DNA from: Streptomyces sp. TLI_235 | GTDB lineage: Bacteria; Actinomycetota; Actinomycetes; Streptomycetales; Streptomycetaceae | Reading direction: 5' to 3' | Assembly: GCA_002300355.1 (NCBI GenBank) | Contig: NSGV01000002.1 | Location: 248,001 to 312,000, forward strand | Length of the DNA stretch: 64,000 nucleotides | Shown here: in pieces, positions 24,957-34,533 of the stretch | Layout: each line of letters opens with the position of its first letter | How positions within the stretch are numbered: the first letter of the stretch is position 1 | Notes under the pieces: model-generated | What the model was told of the DNA's origin: nothing | What the model saw: only the letters and a program-made list of their open reading frames with translations | The model's database searches: none | Made by a program: the position numbers and the translations under genes

Positions 24957-26774
24957 ATGACGAAGCGTGACATTCGGCGGGGCGTGGTGCGGCGCGGGCT
25001 GCTGGCGCTGGCCGTCTGGTGGCTGTGGATGCCGCTGGCGGCGCTGCTGGTGTGGGTGGTCAAGCACGCCGTGTTCGGCGGGTTCGGGCAGCAGGACCAG
25101 AGTTATGTGCTGCTGATCGAGCAGGAGTTGTTCCCGCACGGCGGCCCGCTGGACGCGACGCCGCTGTTCTGGGTCTGGGTCGCGGTGGGGCTGCTCGGCA
25201 CGGTGTGGGTGGTGGCGTACGTCGCGGAGGAGTCCGGGGCGGGGTTCCGCGGGTGGCGGGTGCGGCTGTCGCTGGCGGCGGTGCTGCTGGCGGTGGCGGG
25301 TTCGCTGGTGCGGGCGGGCACCGGGATGTGGGACGACGACAAGGACGCGGGCCGGTTCTACGCGGCGGCGACGGTGCTCGACGTCCCGGCCGGCGGCACG
25401 GCCGTCCCGCGCTCGGTGCTGCCGGTGACGGAGCACACCCGCAAGGGCGACGGCGGCCGCTGCGACCTGGTCGGCACCGCCGACGTGCCGGCCTGCGTGA
25501 AGATCGAGCCGATGCCCGACTTCGACTTCGAGGCCCGTACCGCCTCGTACGCGGCGGCGAGCAAGGCGCTCACCGACAGCGCCGGTCTGACCTCCGGGGT
25601 GCACCTGATGGGGCACAGCCTGCACTACCTGCCGGACGCCTCGCAGGGCGGCGGGGTGTGGACGGCCCTCCTGGACGGTTCCGGGGAGCAGCCGATGGAG
25701 GGCGTCGCGGTCTGGGACGGCCGCTCGAACACCGTCGCCACCTGCGCCTTCCGCGGCGGCCACGCCTTCGACCGGGCCTTCTCCGGGACGGGCGCCACCA
25801 GCCTGCGCAACCTGCTCGCCGAACGCTTCCCCGACCTGGTCTACAGCGAGCAGGACATCTGGGGCTACTGCGACGGGCCCGACCCGCGGACGGCGCTGCC
25901 GGTGGTGGTGATCTCGGTGGCCCGGCAGATCGGCTGGAAGCAGCGCACCGTGCTGGAGCCGGCCGGGGTGCTGGTGCTGCGCGGCTCGATCGACGGCAAG
26001 CCGGACATGACGTACCGCAAGGAGGTCGCGCCGGGCGAACTGCCCGGGGCGGTGTACCCGGCGTCGGTGGTCCGGGCGCAGATCCACGAGGTGCAGTGGT
26101 TGGGCGGGCGCGGCGCGAAGGACGACCGCGGCTTCGGCTACGCGCACACCTCGGCCTCGACGAACGCCGGCAACCCGGGTGAGTTCCTGCTGCGCTCGAA
26201 GGCGGACGGGCACCTGTACTACGTGACGCCGCTGGTCCCGCGGGAGAGCTCCTCGCAGCTGGTGGTGGCGTTCGCGGTACTGCGGGCGGACCGGACCGGC
26301 GGCGACCTGGGCGACCTGCACGTGTACGTGCGCGGCGACGACGCCCCGTCGGTGAACCTGGACGTGCTGGCCAGCCGGATGGTGTCGTACATGGCGCAGC
26401 AGACGGCGATCACCATCAGCGCCGGCCAGGGCGGCGCGCTGCAGGAGATCGTCCCGTTCGGCCGGGACATGTGGCGCGGCTTCGTGGACTTCAACGGGCA
26501 GACCCAGGACTACATCGACCTGTCCGGCGACGCCACGGTGAAGCCGAACCTGGTGTCGCTGAGCGGCAGCATCACCGCGCCCGGCGGGCAGCCGAGCCGG
26601 GCGCCGGCGCCCGCGACGCCCGCGCCGACGCCCACCGCGCAGGCGCCCGCGCCGGCCGGCGGCTGCGGCGGCGATCCGGCGCAGCTGACGACGGGGCAGC
26701 TGGCGGCGTGCGTGGCGGAGCTGTCCAGGGCGCTGCAGGGGCGGGTCCAGGAGTCGGCGACCGCTCGGCCCTGA
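24957..26774 (+). CDS. Large membrane protein with extracellular domain, function unknown
   Basis: A 605-residue protein with three N-terminal membrane segments (about residues 12-32, 68-90 and 100-120) followed by a large, mostly extracytoplasmic region (about 130-560) with scattered cysteines, and a Pro/Ala/Thr linker leading to a short C-terminal piece with two cysteines (GGCGGDP, AACVAEL). No known family is recognised. ATG 24957 is chosen because the basic start and first helix follow directly; the longer frame upstream is Gly/Arg-rich. It stands alone between glyA and the ion-channel gene. Confidence 0.65.
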   Translation: MTKRDIRRGVVRRGLLALAVWWLWMPLAALLVWVVKHAVFGGFGQQDQSYVLLIEQELFPHGGPLDATPLFWVWVAVGLLGTVWVVAYVAEESGAGFRGWRVRLSLAAVLLAVAGSLVRAGTGMWDDDKDAGRFYAAATVLDVPAGGTAVPRSVLPVTEHTRKGDGGRCDLVGTADVPACVKIEPMPDFDFEARTASYAAASKALTDSAGLTSGVHLMGHSLHYLPDASQGGGVWTALLDGSGEQPMEGVAVWDGRSNTVATCAFRGGHAFDRAFSGTGATSLRNLLAERFPDLVYSEQDIWGYCDGPDPRTALPVVVISVARQIGWKQRTVLEPAGVLVLRGSIDGKPDMTYRKEVAPGELPGAVYPASVVRAQIHEVQWLGGRGAKDDRGFGYAHTSASTNAGNPGEFLLRSKADGHLYYVTPLVPRESSSQLVVAFAVLRADRTGGDLGDLHVYVRGDDAPSVNLDVLASRMVSYMAQQTAITISAGQGGALQEIVPFGRDMWRGFVDFNGQTQDYIDLSGDATVKPNLVSLSGSITAPGGQPSRAPAPATPAPTPTAQAPAPAGGCGGDPAQLTTGQLAACVAELSRALQGRVQESATARP

Positions 26775-26967
26775 CGATCGCGGCGATCGGCGGCGCGCTG
26801 CCGTGGGAGGATGCCTCCGGGGCTGTTGACCAGGGCGTTCGTCCGGTGCGGTGGCAGCCGCCGGCCTCCTGCCGCACGCCGCGCGGGATCGCGGCGGCCG
26901 TCGGGGACCATCGGGGGCGGCGCGGCGGTCGGGCCCGGGCCCCGTAGCTCGTCGAGGAAGGCCGGCC

Positions 26968-27756
26968 ATGACGACCCGACGCGAACGCTGGGAGCGCCAC
27001 ACGCAGCTCCCGCTCATCGTGCTGTCCGTGCTGTTCGCCGTCGCCTACGCGGTGCCGGTGCTCGCCCCGGGTGCGCCCGGGTGGGTGCTGCGCGGGGCGG
27101 CCTGGGCCGAGTGGGCGGTGTGGGCCGCCTTCGCGGTGGACTACGGAACGCGGCTGGTGCTGGCGGAGCGGCGCTGGGAGTTCGTCCGCCGCAGCCCGCT
27201 GGACCTGGCGTCGGTGCTGCTGCCGCTGGTGCAGCCACTGCGGCTGCTGCGGCTGGTGTCGACGCTGCTGCTGGCGGGTCAGCGGGTGCGGATGGCCTCG
27301 CAGGTCCGGCTGACGACCTATGTGGCGGGGGTGGTGCTGGGGCTGCTGGTGTTCGGTTCGCTGGCGGTGCTGGAGATCGAGCGGGACTCGCCCACGGCGA
27401 CCATCCGCACCCTCGGCGACGCGCTGTGGTGGTCGTTCACCACGATGACGACGGTGGGCTACGGCGACCTGACGCCGACCACGGGGCTGGGCCGGCTGCT
27501 GGCGGTGGCGCTGATGCTGTCCGGGATCGCCCTGCTGGGTGTGGTGACGGCGAACATCGCGGCCTGGTTCGTGGCCCGCTTCGAGGCGGAGGACCGGCTG
27601 GACCACCGCAACCACCGGGCGATCCAGGACCTCACCGCGGAGGTGCGGGAACTGCGGCGCGAGCTGGCCGAGTTGAGCGGCAGGTCGGGCGACGGCGGCG
27701 AGCCGATGCCGGCGGCCGGCGCGGGCGGCCGGGCGGAGCGCGTCCCGAGCGGCTGA
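26968..27756 (+). CDS. Voltage-gated-type potassium channel
   Basis: A 262-residue membrane protein with four to six hydrophobic segments and the K+ selectivity filter TVGYGD (residues 162-167) between two pore helices. An S4-like segment QPLRLLRLVSTLLL (about 89-102) has regularly spaced arginines, and a C-terminal coiled-coil tail (about 200-235) probably drives tetramerisation. It should conduct K+ across the cytoplasmic membrane. ATG 26968 follows GAGGAAGG. No ligand-binding RCK domain is present. Neighbours give no functional hint. Confidence 0.88.
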   Translation: MTTRRERWERHTQLPLIVLSVLFAVAYAVPVLAPGAPGWVLRGAAWAEWAVWAAFAVDYGTRLVLAERRWEFVRRSPLDLASVLLPLVQPLRLLRLVSTLLLAGQRVRMASQVRLTTYVAGVVLGLLVFGSLAVLEIERDSPTATIRTLGDALWWSFTTMTTVGYGDLTPTTGLGRLLAVALMLSGIALLGVVTANIAAWFVARFEAEDRLDHRNHRAIQDLTAEVRELRRELAELSGRSGDGGEPMPAAGAGGRAERVPSG

Positions 27757-27782
27757 CCGGCCGGGACACGCCCGACAGGTGG

Positions 27783-28271
27783 TCAGCCGCCGTTCAGCGC
27801 GGCCCCGAGCAGCTTCTCGGCGGAGGCGCCGAAGGCGGCGGAGAGCTCCTTGTCGAGGATGCCCTCGGCGTAGGACTGCAGCACCATGCCCGCGGTGGCC
27901 TGGACGGCGGGGGCCGCCCACTCCGGGTCGATCGGGTACGGCTCGCCGGGCGGCCAGGGCAGCGGCCACTTCTTCGGCCACGGGATCGTCAGGTACGGCG
28001 GCTGCGGGCACCAGTCGCCGTCGGCGTCCTGCAGCACCTCGCGCGGGTCGCGGCCGGCGATGTGCGCGGCGACGGCGGCCTCGGCGACGCCCACGGCGGT
28101 GCGGCGCGCGGCCGCCCCGAGGAGTTCGACCGGCGGCAGCGGCTGCGGATTGAGCGCCACGGCACGGCCCTGGGCGGTCAGCGGCAGGTGCGGGAAGAGG
28201 ATCTCCCAGATCCTGGGGTCGGTGCGCGCCATCAGGCGCAGCAGGCGTGCGGTGTCGAGGCCCGCGGCCAT
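27783..28271 (-). CDS. Hypothetical protein with Trp/Pro-rich middle
   Basis: A 162-residue soluble protein: helical N-terminus (ARLLRLMARTDPRIWEIL), a NPQPLPP motif at about 50, a very Pro/Trp-rich stretch (YLTIPWPKKWPLPWPPGEP, about 101-120) and a helical C-terminus. NPQPLPP recurs in other actinobacterial proteins of unknown role. ATG 28271 is supported by GGAGGGA. A TGATTGTTCGTCA palindrome-like site lies 25 bp upstream of the start. Function unknown. Confidence 0.6.
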   Translation of the reverse strand: MAAGLDTARLLRLMARTDPRIWEILFPHLPLTAQGRAVALNPQPLPPVELLGAAARRTAVGVAEAAVAAHIAGRDPREVLQDADGDWCPQPPYLTIPWPKKWPLPWPPGEPYPIDPEWAAPAVQATAGMVLQSYAEGILDKELSAAFGASAEKLLGAALNGG

Positions 28272-28662
28272 GGTCCCTCCTCGGAGTCCGGTGGCTGATT
28301 GTTCGTCAGATCGTGTCCATTCAATGTGATCTGCGCCACAGGGTCCGGGCGGCGCGCCGACCGGGAAGGGCACGGTCCCGGAGGCGGGGCCCGCCTGGTG
28401 CGTGCAGTGACGAGCCCGCGGGCGCGGGCCGGCCCCGCCTCGGACGCACCCCGGCCCGCGGGGGCCGCAACCCCGCGGCCCCGTCGGCCGTCTCCCTCCC
28501 CGACCCCGGCCGGCGTGCCTCCGGGGGCCGGTGCACCGGCTGCCGGGACGCGTTGTCCGCGGGTGGCGCTAGGTTTCCGGACATCACCGCAAACGGGGTG
28601 TTTGGACCCCCGGTCGGCTGCGGGGGTTTCTGACGACGTGTAGAGCACGAGGTGGGGTCGTA
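28272..28662. other. 391-bp divergent regulatory region of the MoxR-VWA operon
   Basis: No supported gene lies here. It contains the promoter of the hypothetical gene to the left, with the palindrome-like TGATTGTTCGTCA at 28296-28308, and the presumed promoter of the five-gene operon to the right. GAGGTGGGG precedes ATG 28663 and is the ribosome site. The middle (28350-28560) is GC-rich without clear structure. Confidence 0.5.
28296..28308. promoter_or_regulatory. TGATTGTTCGTCA imperfect palindrome
   Basis: This is one of three related 13-mers in the window (the others are at 41353 and 43054). Two of the three lie just upstream of a gene, and this one is 25 bp before the start of the Pro/Trp-rich protein. 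It could be a regulator site; the regulator is unknown. Confidence 0.35.
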
Positions 28663-29529
28663 ATGGGTTGGCTGGCGGCGGGCGACGGGTACGAGGTCGC
28701 CCTGGTGGAGGGCCGGGTGACGGCGCGGTCGACGTCCGGCCGCTCCGCGGGGAGGCAGCTGAAGTCGCTGCCGAAGGCGGTGCGCGAGCACCCCGAGACG
28801 GACCGGCTGCGCCGGTTCGCGACCTGGCTGGAGCGCCACGCGGCGTCCTGCCGGGAGCAGGTGGACGCCTGGATGGTGTCCTCGCTGCCGGTGCCGACCG
28901 GGCTGCTGGCCCGGATCTGGCCGGACGAGGCCTGGCAGGCCGCGCTTCGCGACCTGGTGGTCGTCGGCGAGGGCGAGGACGAGGTGGGCTTCCTGCGCGA
29001 CGCCACCGCCGACGGCGAGTTGCGACTGGTCGACCTGGACGGCGAGACGGTGCGCATCTCCCCCGCCACCGTCACGCTGCCGCACCCGGTGCTCTTGGAG
29101 GACCTGGACGACCTGCGGGAGTTCGCCGCCGAGCTCGGCGTCGTCCAGGGCGTGGACCAGATCCACCGGGCGACCTGGCACAAGCCCGCGGACGTCGCGG
29201 AGAAGGCCACCGAGGTCAAGGACTTCGCCGGCGGCTCCTTCCCCTCGCGGTTCGGCCTGGCCGCCCGCGCCACCTCGCTCGGCTACCGGGTCTCCGGCGG
29301 CTACGCCACCATCCGGGTGCGGGACGGCGAGCGCACCGTCGAGCCGGCGGTGTGGATCGGCGAGCCGTACTGGGACGGCGACTCGCAGACCGGCGCGCTG
29401 TGCTGGCGGGACACCGAGGGCCGGGCACTGACCCTGCCCGAGGTCGGGCCGGTCGCCTGGTCCGAGGGGATGCGGATGGCCGCCGCGCTGTACGCCGGCC
29501 GCACGGTGCAGGAGGGGAAGAACGCATGA
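28663..29529 (+). CDS. DUF4132-type protein, first gene of MoxR-VWA operon
   Basis: A 288-residue soluble protein. The C-terminal half matches the DUF4132 pattern seen at the end of E. coli MolR-type proteins: FAAELGVVQGVDQIHRATW, FGLAARATSLGYRVSGGY, YWDGDSQTGALCW and the closing LPEVGPVAWSEGMRMAAAL. The N-terminal half (GYEVALVEGRVTARSTSG, then LERHAASCREQVD) is unassigned and resembles a small MolR-associated domain. It is much shorter than full MolR proteins. The stop overlaps the next start (ATGA at 29526-29529), so translation is coupled. No signal or membrane segment is present. Family assignment is moderate. Confidence 0.65.
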   Translation: MGWLAAGDGYEVALVEGRVTARSTSGRSAGRQLKSLPKAVREHPETDRLRRFATWLERHAASCREQVDAWMVSSLPVPTGLLARIWPDEAWQAALRDLVVVGEGEDEVGFLRDATADGELRLVDLDGETVRISPATVTLPHPVLLEDLDDLREFAAELGVVQGVDQIHRATWHKPADVAEKATEVKDFAGGSFPSRFGLAARATSLGYRVSGGYATIRVRDGERTVEPAVWIGEPYWDGDSQTGALCWRDTEGRALTLPEVGPVAWSEGMRMAAALYAGRTVQEGKNA

Positions 29530-32500
29530 GCACGAACAAGGACACCGCGATGACCGAGACCCAGGCCGTCGAGCTGCTGCAGGCCGGCGCCGTGCTGCCG
29601 CCCGGCACCGAGGGCGCCGGGGACCGGGCCGTCCCGCTGACCGCCCGCACCTACCGCCACCCCGGCCTGGACGGCCGCGTCGTGGTCCGCCTGGTGCCCG
29701 CCGAGCTGGGTGCCGCCGAGGACCAGGCGGTCGGCTTCCTCGGCCTGCTCCCGGACACCGAGCCGGCCGAGGTCGGCCTCGGCCTGCGCCAGGCCCTGGG
29801 CTTCCCGGAGTGGGTGCTCGCGCACCACCCGGAGGACGGCCACCACGCGCTGGGCATCGTGCCCGAGCTGGAGCGGATCGCCAAGCTGGCCTCCTCCCGG
29901 CCGAAGGCCGCCATGGAGGCCTACCAGCAGACCGCCGGACGGCTGGCCGAGGCCGTGCCGCACTTCCTGCCGACCTTCTACGAGCAGGCCGCCCGGGTCT
30001 TCCTCGGCGTCGAGAACACCCAGTTCGCCGCCCAGCTGTTCGCCAAGGCGCGCAAGGCCGAGGCGCAGCACGGCCTGGTCCTCGACGAGCAGCGGCTGGA
30101 CGCGGTCTTCCTGGAGTTCGCCCTGGCCGGCGCACTGCCCGTCAAGGTGCTCTCCGGGTACGCCAAGGAGCTGAGCGCCCGGGTGCCCGCCGCCGAGGCC
30201 TTCGAGCGCTTCCGCCGGCTGTGCGTGCGCCGCACCGCGGGTGGCCTGGAGCCGTCCGCCGTGATGGCCACCGACCTGCGCCGGCTGGCCCGCGCCGCCG
30301 GTGAGGACCCGGAGGCCGCCGAGGCCGACTACCTCTCCGAACTCCTCGCCCTGCCCGCCACCCTGCGCGCCGCCGCCGGCTGGTGGCAGCGGCACCGCGC
30401 CGCGCTGGTGGCGCTCGGCCGGCGCGAGGCGGCCGCCCGCGGCCGCCTGCTCGACCTGATGCCGTCCTCCTACGACGCCGACCTGCCCGGCTTCTGGGTG
30501 GAGGTGCTGGAGGAGTCCGGCGCCACCGCCGGTCTGTGCGACGGGACGCTGCCGCGCGAGGAGCGCCCCGCCGACGGCGCCGCCGGCTGGTTCGACCGGC
30601 TGCTCTCCTGGCGTGGCAACCGCTGGAACGGCGCCTCGCCGATCCCCGCGCTGCACCCGCTGGTCGAGCGGATGGCCGGGCAGCTGTGTGCCGAACACGC
30701 CGCCGCCGGCACCGCGGTGGCGGCCAACGGCTCCGACGTCGACCTGCTGGACCGGCTGCTCGCGCTCGGTGTGCCGGTCGCCGACCCCGCCTCCGACGCC
30801 CTGCTGCGGCTGGAGCCGTGGGCGGCCCAGGAGGAGCGGCGCGACCTGCTCGCGATCGCGGCCGACGACCGGTTCCGGCCCGCGTTCCGGCGCGGCGCGG
30901 ACCGGCTCTCCAACGACACCGACGGGCGGAACGCCCTGAAGGTGCTGGCCGGTTCGCCCGGCGGCCGGCCGATGCTCGCCGAGTGGATGGCCGAGATCGC
31001 CCGCCAGCCGCTCGCCGCCGGCCTGCCCGACCTGCCGAACGCCTTCCAGCGGCTGGGCTGGCTGCCCGGCGAGGTCCTGGTGCTCGCCGAGGACGAGGTC
31101 CGCGCCGCGGCCGCCGCCGACCTGTCGACGGTGCTCGCCCGCGGGCTGCGGGCCGGCCTGCTCGACGAGCTGGGCTGGCCGGCCTGGGACGAGGCCGCCG
31201 CCGAGCTCGTCCCCCGCAAGGACATCGACGACATCGTGGTCGCCGACGCCTGGCCGCACCTGATCGCGGCCGGCCCCTCGCAGGCCCGGGTGCTCGGCGC
31301 CGAGGGCACCGTGCTCCGGCACGACCTGCGGATACCCGCCGGCGACTCCGCCGAGTCCGGCTTCCACTACGTGGACGGCTCGCTGCTCGTCCACTGGCAG
31401 TCACAGGCCAACAACCGGCGCTTCCGCGGCTACTGGCACACCGCCGCCGACCAGGTGTTCACCATGCCGGAGGGCACCTCCCGGCGCGGCACCCGCACCT
31501 ACTGGCTGGGCTCGCTGGGCACCTTCGGCCTGCCGCTCGAGGGCGGCGGCCGGACGACCGGCCACGGCGTGCTGCACGTCGGCGACACCGCGCTGCCCGC
31601 CGAGCGGCAGGTCCTCTCGGACGGCCGCTCCTGCTGGGTGTGGGCCGACCCGGGCGGCGACGCCCCGTACACCTGGCACGAGTACGACCCGGCGACCGGC
31701 ACCGTCGGCCGGGCCGCCTCGCCCGCCTTCCTCGCCGACACGCTGCGCGACGCCCCCACGGGCAGCAAGGCCTGCGGCGGCTGGGTGATGCCCGCGCCGA
31801 CCGCCGAGACCACCCCCGGCGGCGCGCCGGTAGACGGCGTGCTCGGCTGGCGCACCCTCACCCTGCCCGACGGCTCGCACCGCGGCGAGGACCTCGCCGG
31901 ACGCGGCATCACCCTGCCCCCGAACCAGGGCTGCCCGCTGCGGCTGGTGCGGTTCCCCGGCGCGGACCGGCCGCAGGCCGTCGTCCGGGACGGCACGTAC
32001 GGCATCCGGCTGGTCGACGCGGACGGCCACACCACCGCCACCGCCCGCACCGACGACGCACCCGGCGCGTTCGCCGAGGGCACCCTGATCCTGCCCCCGC
32101 TGCGCTACTGGCACTACCTGCAGCCGCGCGACCCGCGGGGCTCCGCCGCGCTGCGCCGCCTCGACGACGGGATGGCCGCCGCCCTGCTCAAGGCCGGCGC
32201 CGAGACCGACCCGCAGCAGCCCGCGGAGCTGGCCGCGGCCGTCCGCGCGGTGCTGCCAGAGGTCACCGACGACCGGCTGGTGGCCGGCATCGCCGGCGTG
32301 CTCCGCTTCGCGGTCGGCCCGCAGCAGCGGCTGAACGCCGTCGCCGAGCGGCTGGAGCTGGAGCTGGCCGGCGGCGCCGCCCCGGCCGAGGAGTCCCCCG
32401 GCCCCGGCGACAAGGAGCTCCACCCGGCGCTCAGCGGCCTCGGCGCGGTCGGCGGCCACTGGTACGGTTCGCGGAACACCCGCTACGCCGCGGACCAGCT

Positions 32501-34445
32501 GCACTTCCTCGCCCGGCACGCCCGGCACGGTACGGAGAGCGCCGCGCCCGGCACCGTCCACCTGGACGGCGTCGAGCCCGCGCACGAGCGGATCGACTGG
32601 GAGCTGCTGCCCGCGCTGCCCGGCGCCACCGCGCTGCGCGCCGTGACGGTGGCCTCCGCGCCCGAGGACCGGGAGGCGCTGCGCGGCCTGTTCGACTGCC
32701 TGGCCGGTCTCGGCCTCGCCGACACCGCGGGCACCGAGCGCTGGCGGCGGGTCCGGGTGCACGTCGCGGCCCACCACCTGACCGACCGCGAGGGCACCGT
32801 CCGGCACGGCGACAAGGACATGCTGCTGCCGCTCGGCGAGGGCGCCTTCCTGCTCTTCGTCGACGGCGACGTGGCGGGCGACGGCTCCACCGAGTCCACC
32901 GCGCTCTTCCACGACCCGGCCGGGCGGTTCACGGTGCCCGCGCCGTACACCCTGGTCTCCGCGGAGCCGCTCAAGGGCACCGCACCCGACGACCGGGCGG
33001 CCGCGCTGCTCGCGTACGCCGCGGACCGCGAGCCGGCGCCGTGGTTCCCGGAGGCCGCCGCGCGGTTCGCCGAACTCACCGGCGTCACCACCACCATGGC
33101 CGCCCTGGTGGTGGCCGGCCTGCCGCGGGTCGAGCAGTGGGAGCGCAGCTTCCTGCCCGCCGAGACCCGGTCGCTGCTCAAGCTGAAGGTCGCCGACGCG
33201 GCGGTCGCCCGGGACGAGCTGCGCTCGCTCGACGTCCGCATCCGCCGGACGCTTGTCACCGCCCTGGTGCCGGCCGACCCGGCCCTGCTGTGGACGGAGG
33301 GCCCGGACGTGGCCGCCGCCGCGGCGGTGTGGAACGAGCAGGTCGGACGCCGGATCGCCGTCCCGGAGGCACTGCTCGCGGAGGCCGTCCGCGCGGTGCG
33401 CACCGGCTGGTCGGCGCGCGAGGCGCTGGCCGCGGTGCTGGAGCCGGCCGGGTCGAAGGAGCTGACCCGGGACCTGGAGTGGCACGTCGAGCGGGACCGC
33501 GTGGTGCCGGTGAAGCCGGGCGCCGGGTTCACCGCGGCGACCCTCGTCGGCGCGGTCGCGATGACCGGGTGGCTGGCGCACCGGCTGCCGGCCGGCGACC
33601 CGCTGCGGGCCTCGCTGCCCGCCGCACTGGCCGCCGTCCGCGAGCGGCTCGCCCACCCCGGGCTGATGCTCGACCTCGGCCGCTACGTCGGCCTGCCGGC
33701 CTTCCGCAAGGTGGCCGGCGCGCCGACCGAGACCGGCGACGGCTGGGAGCGGTACGGCGCGGTCGTGATGGCCACCTACGACAGCCAGCCAGCCCCGGGC
33801 ATCCGCACCGCCCTGCTGGACGCGGCCGGCGAGGACCCGTACCTGCCCGCGCTGCGGGAGAACGCCGGCGAGCCGTTCCCGGCCGAGGCCGCGCTGAAGG
33901 CCGTCCGCTCACCGGGCTTCGAGGCGCTGCTCGCCGACCCGGGCGACCCGGCCGCCGGCGAGCGCGGCCCGGACGGCACCTGGTGGCCGCAGGACCCGTC
34001 CCGCTCGGTGCCCGACCTCGTCGCGGCCGCCGCGGAGCGGCACGGCCTCGGCGCGGACGCCGCCGCGGTCTACCTGATGCTGCTGGCCATGCCCGACCCG
34101 ACGGACCGCAACACCGCCCGCTGGACGGGCTGGAAGCCGGCCAGGATCAAGGCGGCCCGGGCCGAGCTGGCCGCGACCGACCTGGTCGTCCAGGCCAGCC
34201 GCACCCGCGCCGGGCGGACGCTCTTCCTGCCCGGCGGCTGGACGGAGCAGCGCAGCCCGCGCCTGCCGCTGGAGACCTGGAAGCTCCCGCTGCTCGGCGG
34301 CGGCAGCACCGGCCTCGGCGTGCTGCTGCCCGCCGAGCCGCCGGCCGAGCTGTTCCGCCGGGCCTGGCAGCGCCTGCTCGACGGCGACCTGCCGCGGTTC
34401 GGCGAGCTGAAGGCGCCCAAGGCCCGCCGCGGCCGCCGCCGCTGA
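29526..34445 (+). CDS. Giant 1639-residue protein of MoxR-VWA operon
   Basis: A 1639-residue soluble protein without signal or membrane segments. I recognise no named domain. By eye, the N-terminal ~580 residues are helical repeats with Leu/Ala/Trp spacing. A beta-rich part (about 600-890) has repeated W/Y/D blades (LLVHWQSQANNRR, YWHTAADQVFTM, CWVWADPGGDAPY) like a propeller. A long helical part follows. A C-terminal segment (about 1512-1580, KPARIKAARAELAATDLVVQ) resembles a winged helix. Translation is coupled to the DUF4132 gene and the next gene is a MoxR ATPase, so it is probably the client or effector of a MoxR-VWA machine. Confidence 0.6.
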   Translation: MSTNKDTAMTETQAVELLQAGAVLPPGTEGAGDRAVPLTARTYRHPGLDGRVVVRLVPAELGAAEDQAVGFLGLLPDTEPAEVGLGLRQALGFPEWVLAHHPEDGHHALGIVPELERIAKLASSRPKAAMEAYQQTAGRLAEAVPHFLPTFYEQAARVFLGVENTQFAAQLFAKARKAEAQHGLVLDEQRLDAVFLEFALAGALPVKVLSGYAKELSARVPAAEAFERFRRLCVRRTAGGLEPSAVMATDLRRLARAAGEDPEAAEADYLSELLALPATLRAAAGWWQRHRAALVALGRREAAARGRLLDLMPSSYDADLPGFWVEVLEESGATAGLCDGTLPREERPADGAAGWFDRLLSWRGNRWNGASPIPALHPLVERMAGQLCAEHAAAGTAVAANGSDVDLLDRLLALGVPVADPASDALLRLEPWAAQEERRDLLAIAADDRFRPAFRRGADRLSNDTDGRNALKVLAGSPGGRPMLAEWMAEIARQPLAAGLPDLPNAFQRLGWLPGEVLVLAEDEVRAAAAADLSTVLARGLRAGLLDELGWPAWDEAAAELVPRKDIDDIVVADAWPHLIAAGPSQARVLGAEGTVLRHDLRIPAGDSAESGFHYVDGSLLVHWQSQANNRRFRGYWHTAADQVFTMPEGTSRRGTRTYWLGSLGTFGLPLEGGGRTTGHGVLHVGDTALPAERQVLSDGRSCWVWADPGGDAPYTWHEYDPATGTVGRAASPAFLADTLRDAPTGSKACGGWVMPAPTAETTPGGAPVDGVLGWRTLTLPDGSHRGEDLAGRGITLPPNQGCPLRLVRFPGADRPQAVVRDGTYGIRLVDADGHTTATARTDDAPGAFAEGTLILPPLRYWHYLQPRDPRGSAALRRLDDGMAAALLKAGAETDPQQPAELAAAVRAVLPEVTDDRLVAGIAGVLRFAVGPQQRLNAVAERLELELAGGAAPAEESPGPGDKELHPALSGLGAVGGHWYGSRNTRYAADQLHFLARHARHGTESAAPGTVHLDGVEPAHERIDWELLPALPGATALRAVTVASAPEDREALRGLFDCLAGLGLADTAGTERWRRVRVHVAAHHLTDREGTVRHGDKDMLLPLGEGAFLLFVDGDVAGDGSTESTALFHDPAGRFTVPAPYTLVSAEPLKGTAPDDRAAALLAYAADREPAPWFPEAAARFAELTGVTTTMAALVVAGLPRVEQWERSFLPAETRSLLKLKVADAAVARDELRSLDVRIRRTLVTALVPADPALLWTEGPDVAAAAAVWNEQVGRRIAVPEALLAEAVRAVRTGWSAREALAAVLEPAGSKELTRDLEWHVERDRVVPVKPGAGFTAATLVGAVAMTGWLAHRLPAGDPLRASLPAALAAVRERLAHPGLMLDLGRYVGLPAFRKVAGAPTETGDGWERYGAVVMATYDSQPAPGIRTALLDAAGEDPYLPALRENAGEPFPAEAALKAVRSPGFEALLADPGDPAAGERGPDGTWWPQDPSRSVPDLVAAAAERHGLGADAAAVYLMLLAMPDPTDRNTARWTGWKPARIKAARAELAATDLVVQASRTRAGRTLFLPGGWTEQRSPRLPLETWKLPLLGGGSTGLGVLLPAEPPAELFRRAWQRLLDGDLPRFGELKAPKARRGRRR

Positions 34446-34533
34446 CGGAGCACCGGGCACCCGGGGGTGCGGCACCGCGCCGCCCCCCCGGCCCCGACAC
34501 ACCCGATTCCCTCTCTCACCGAAGGACGACACC

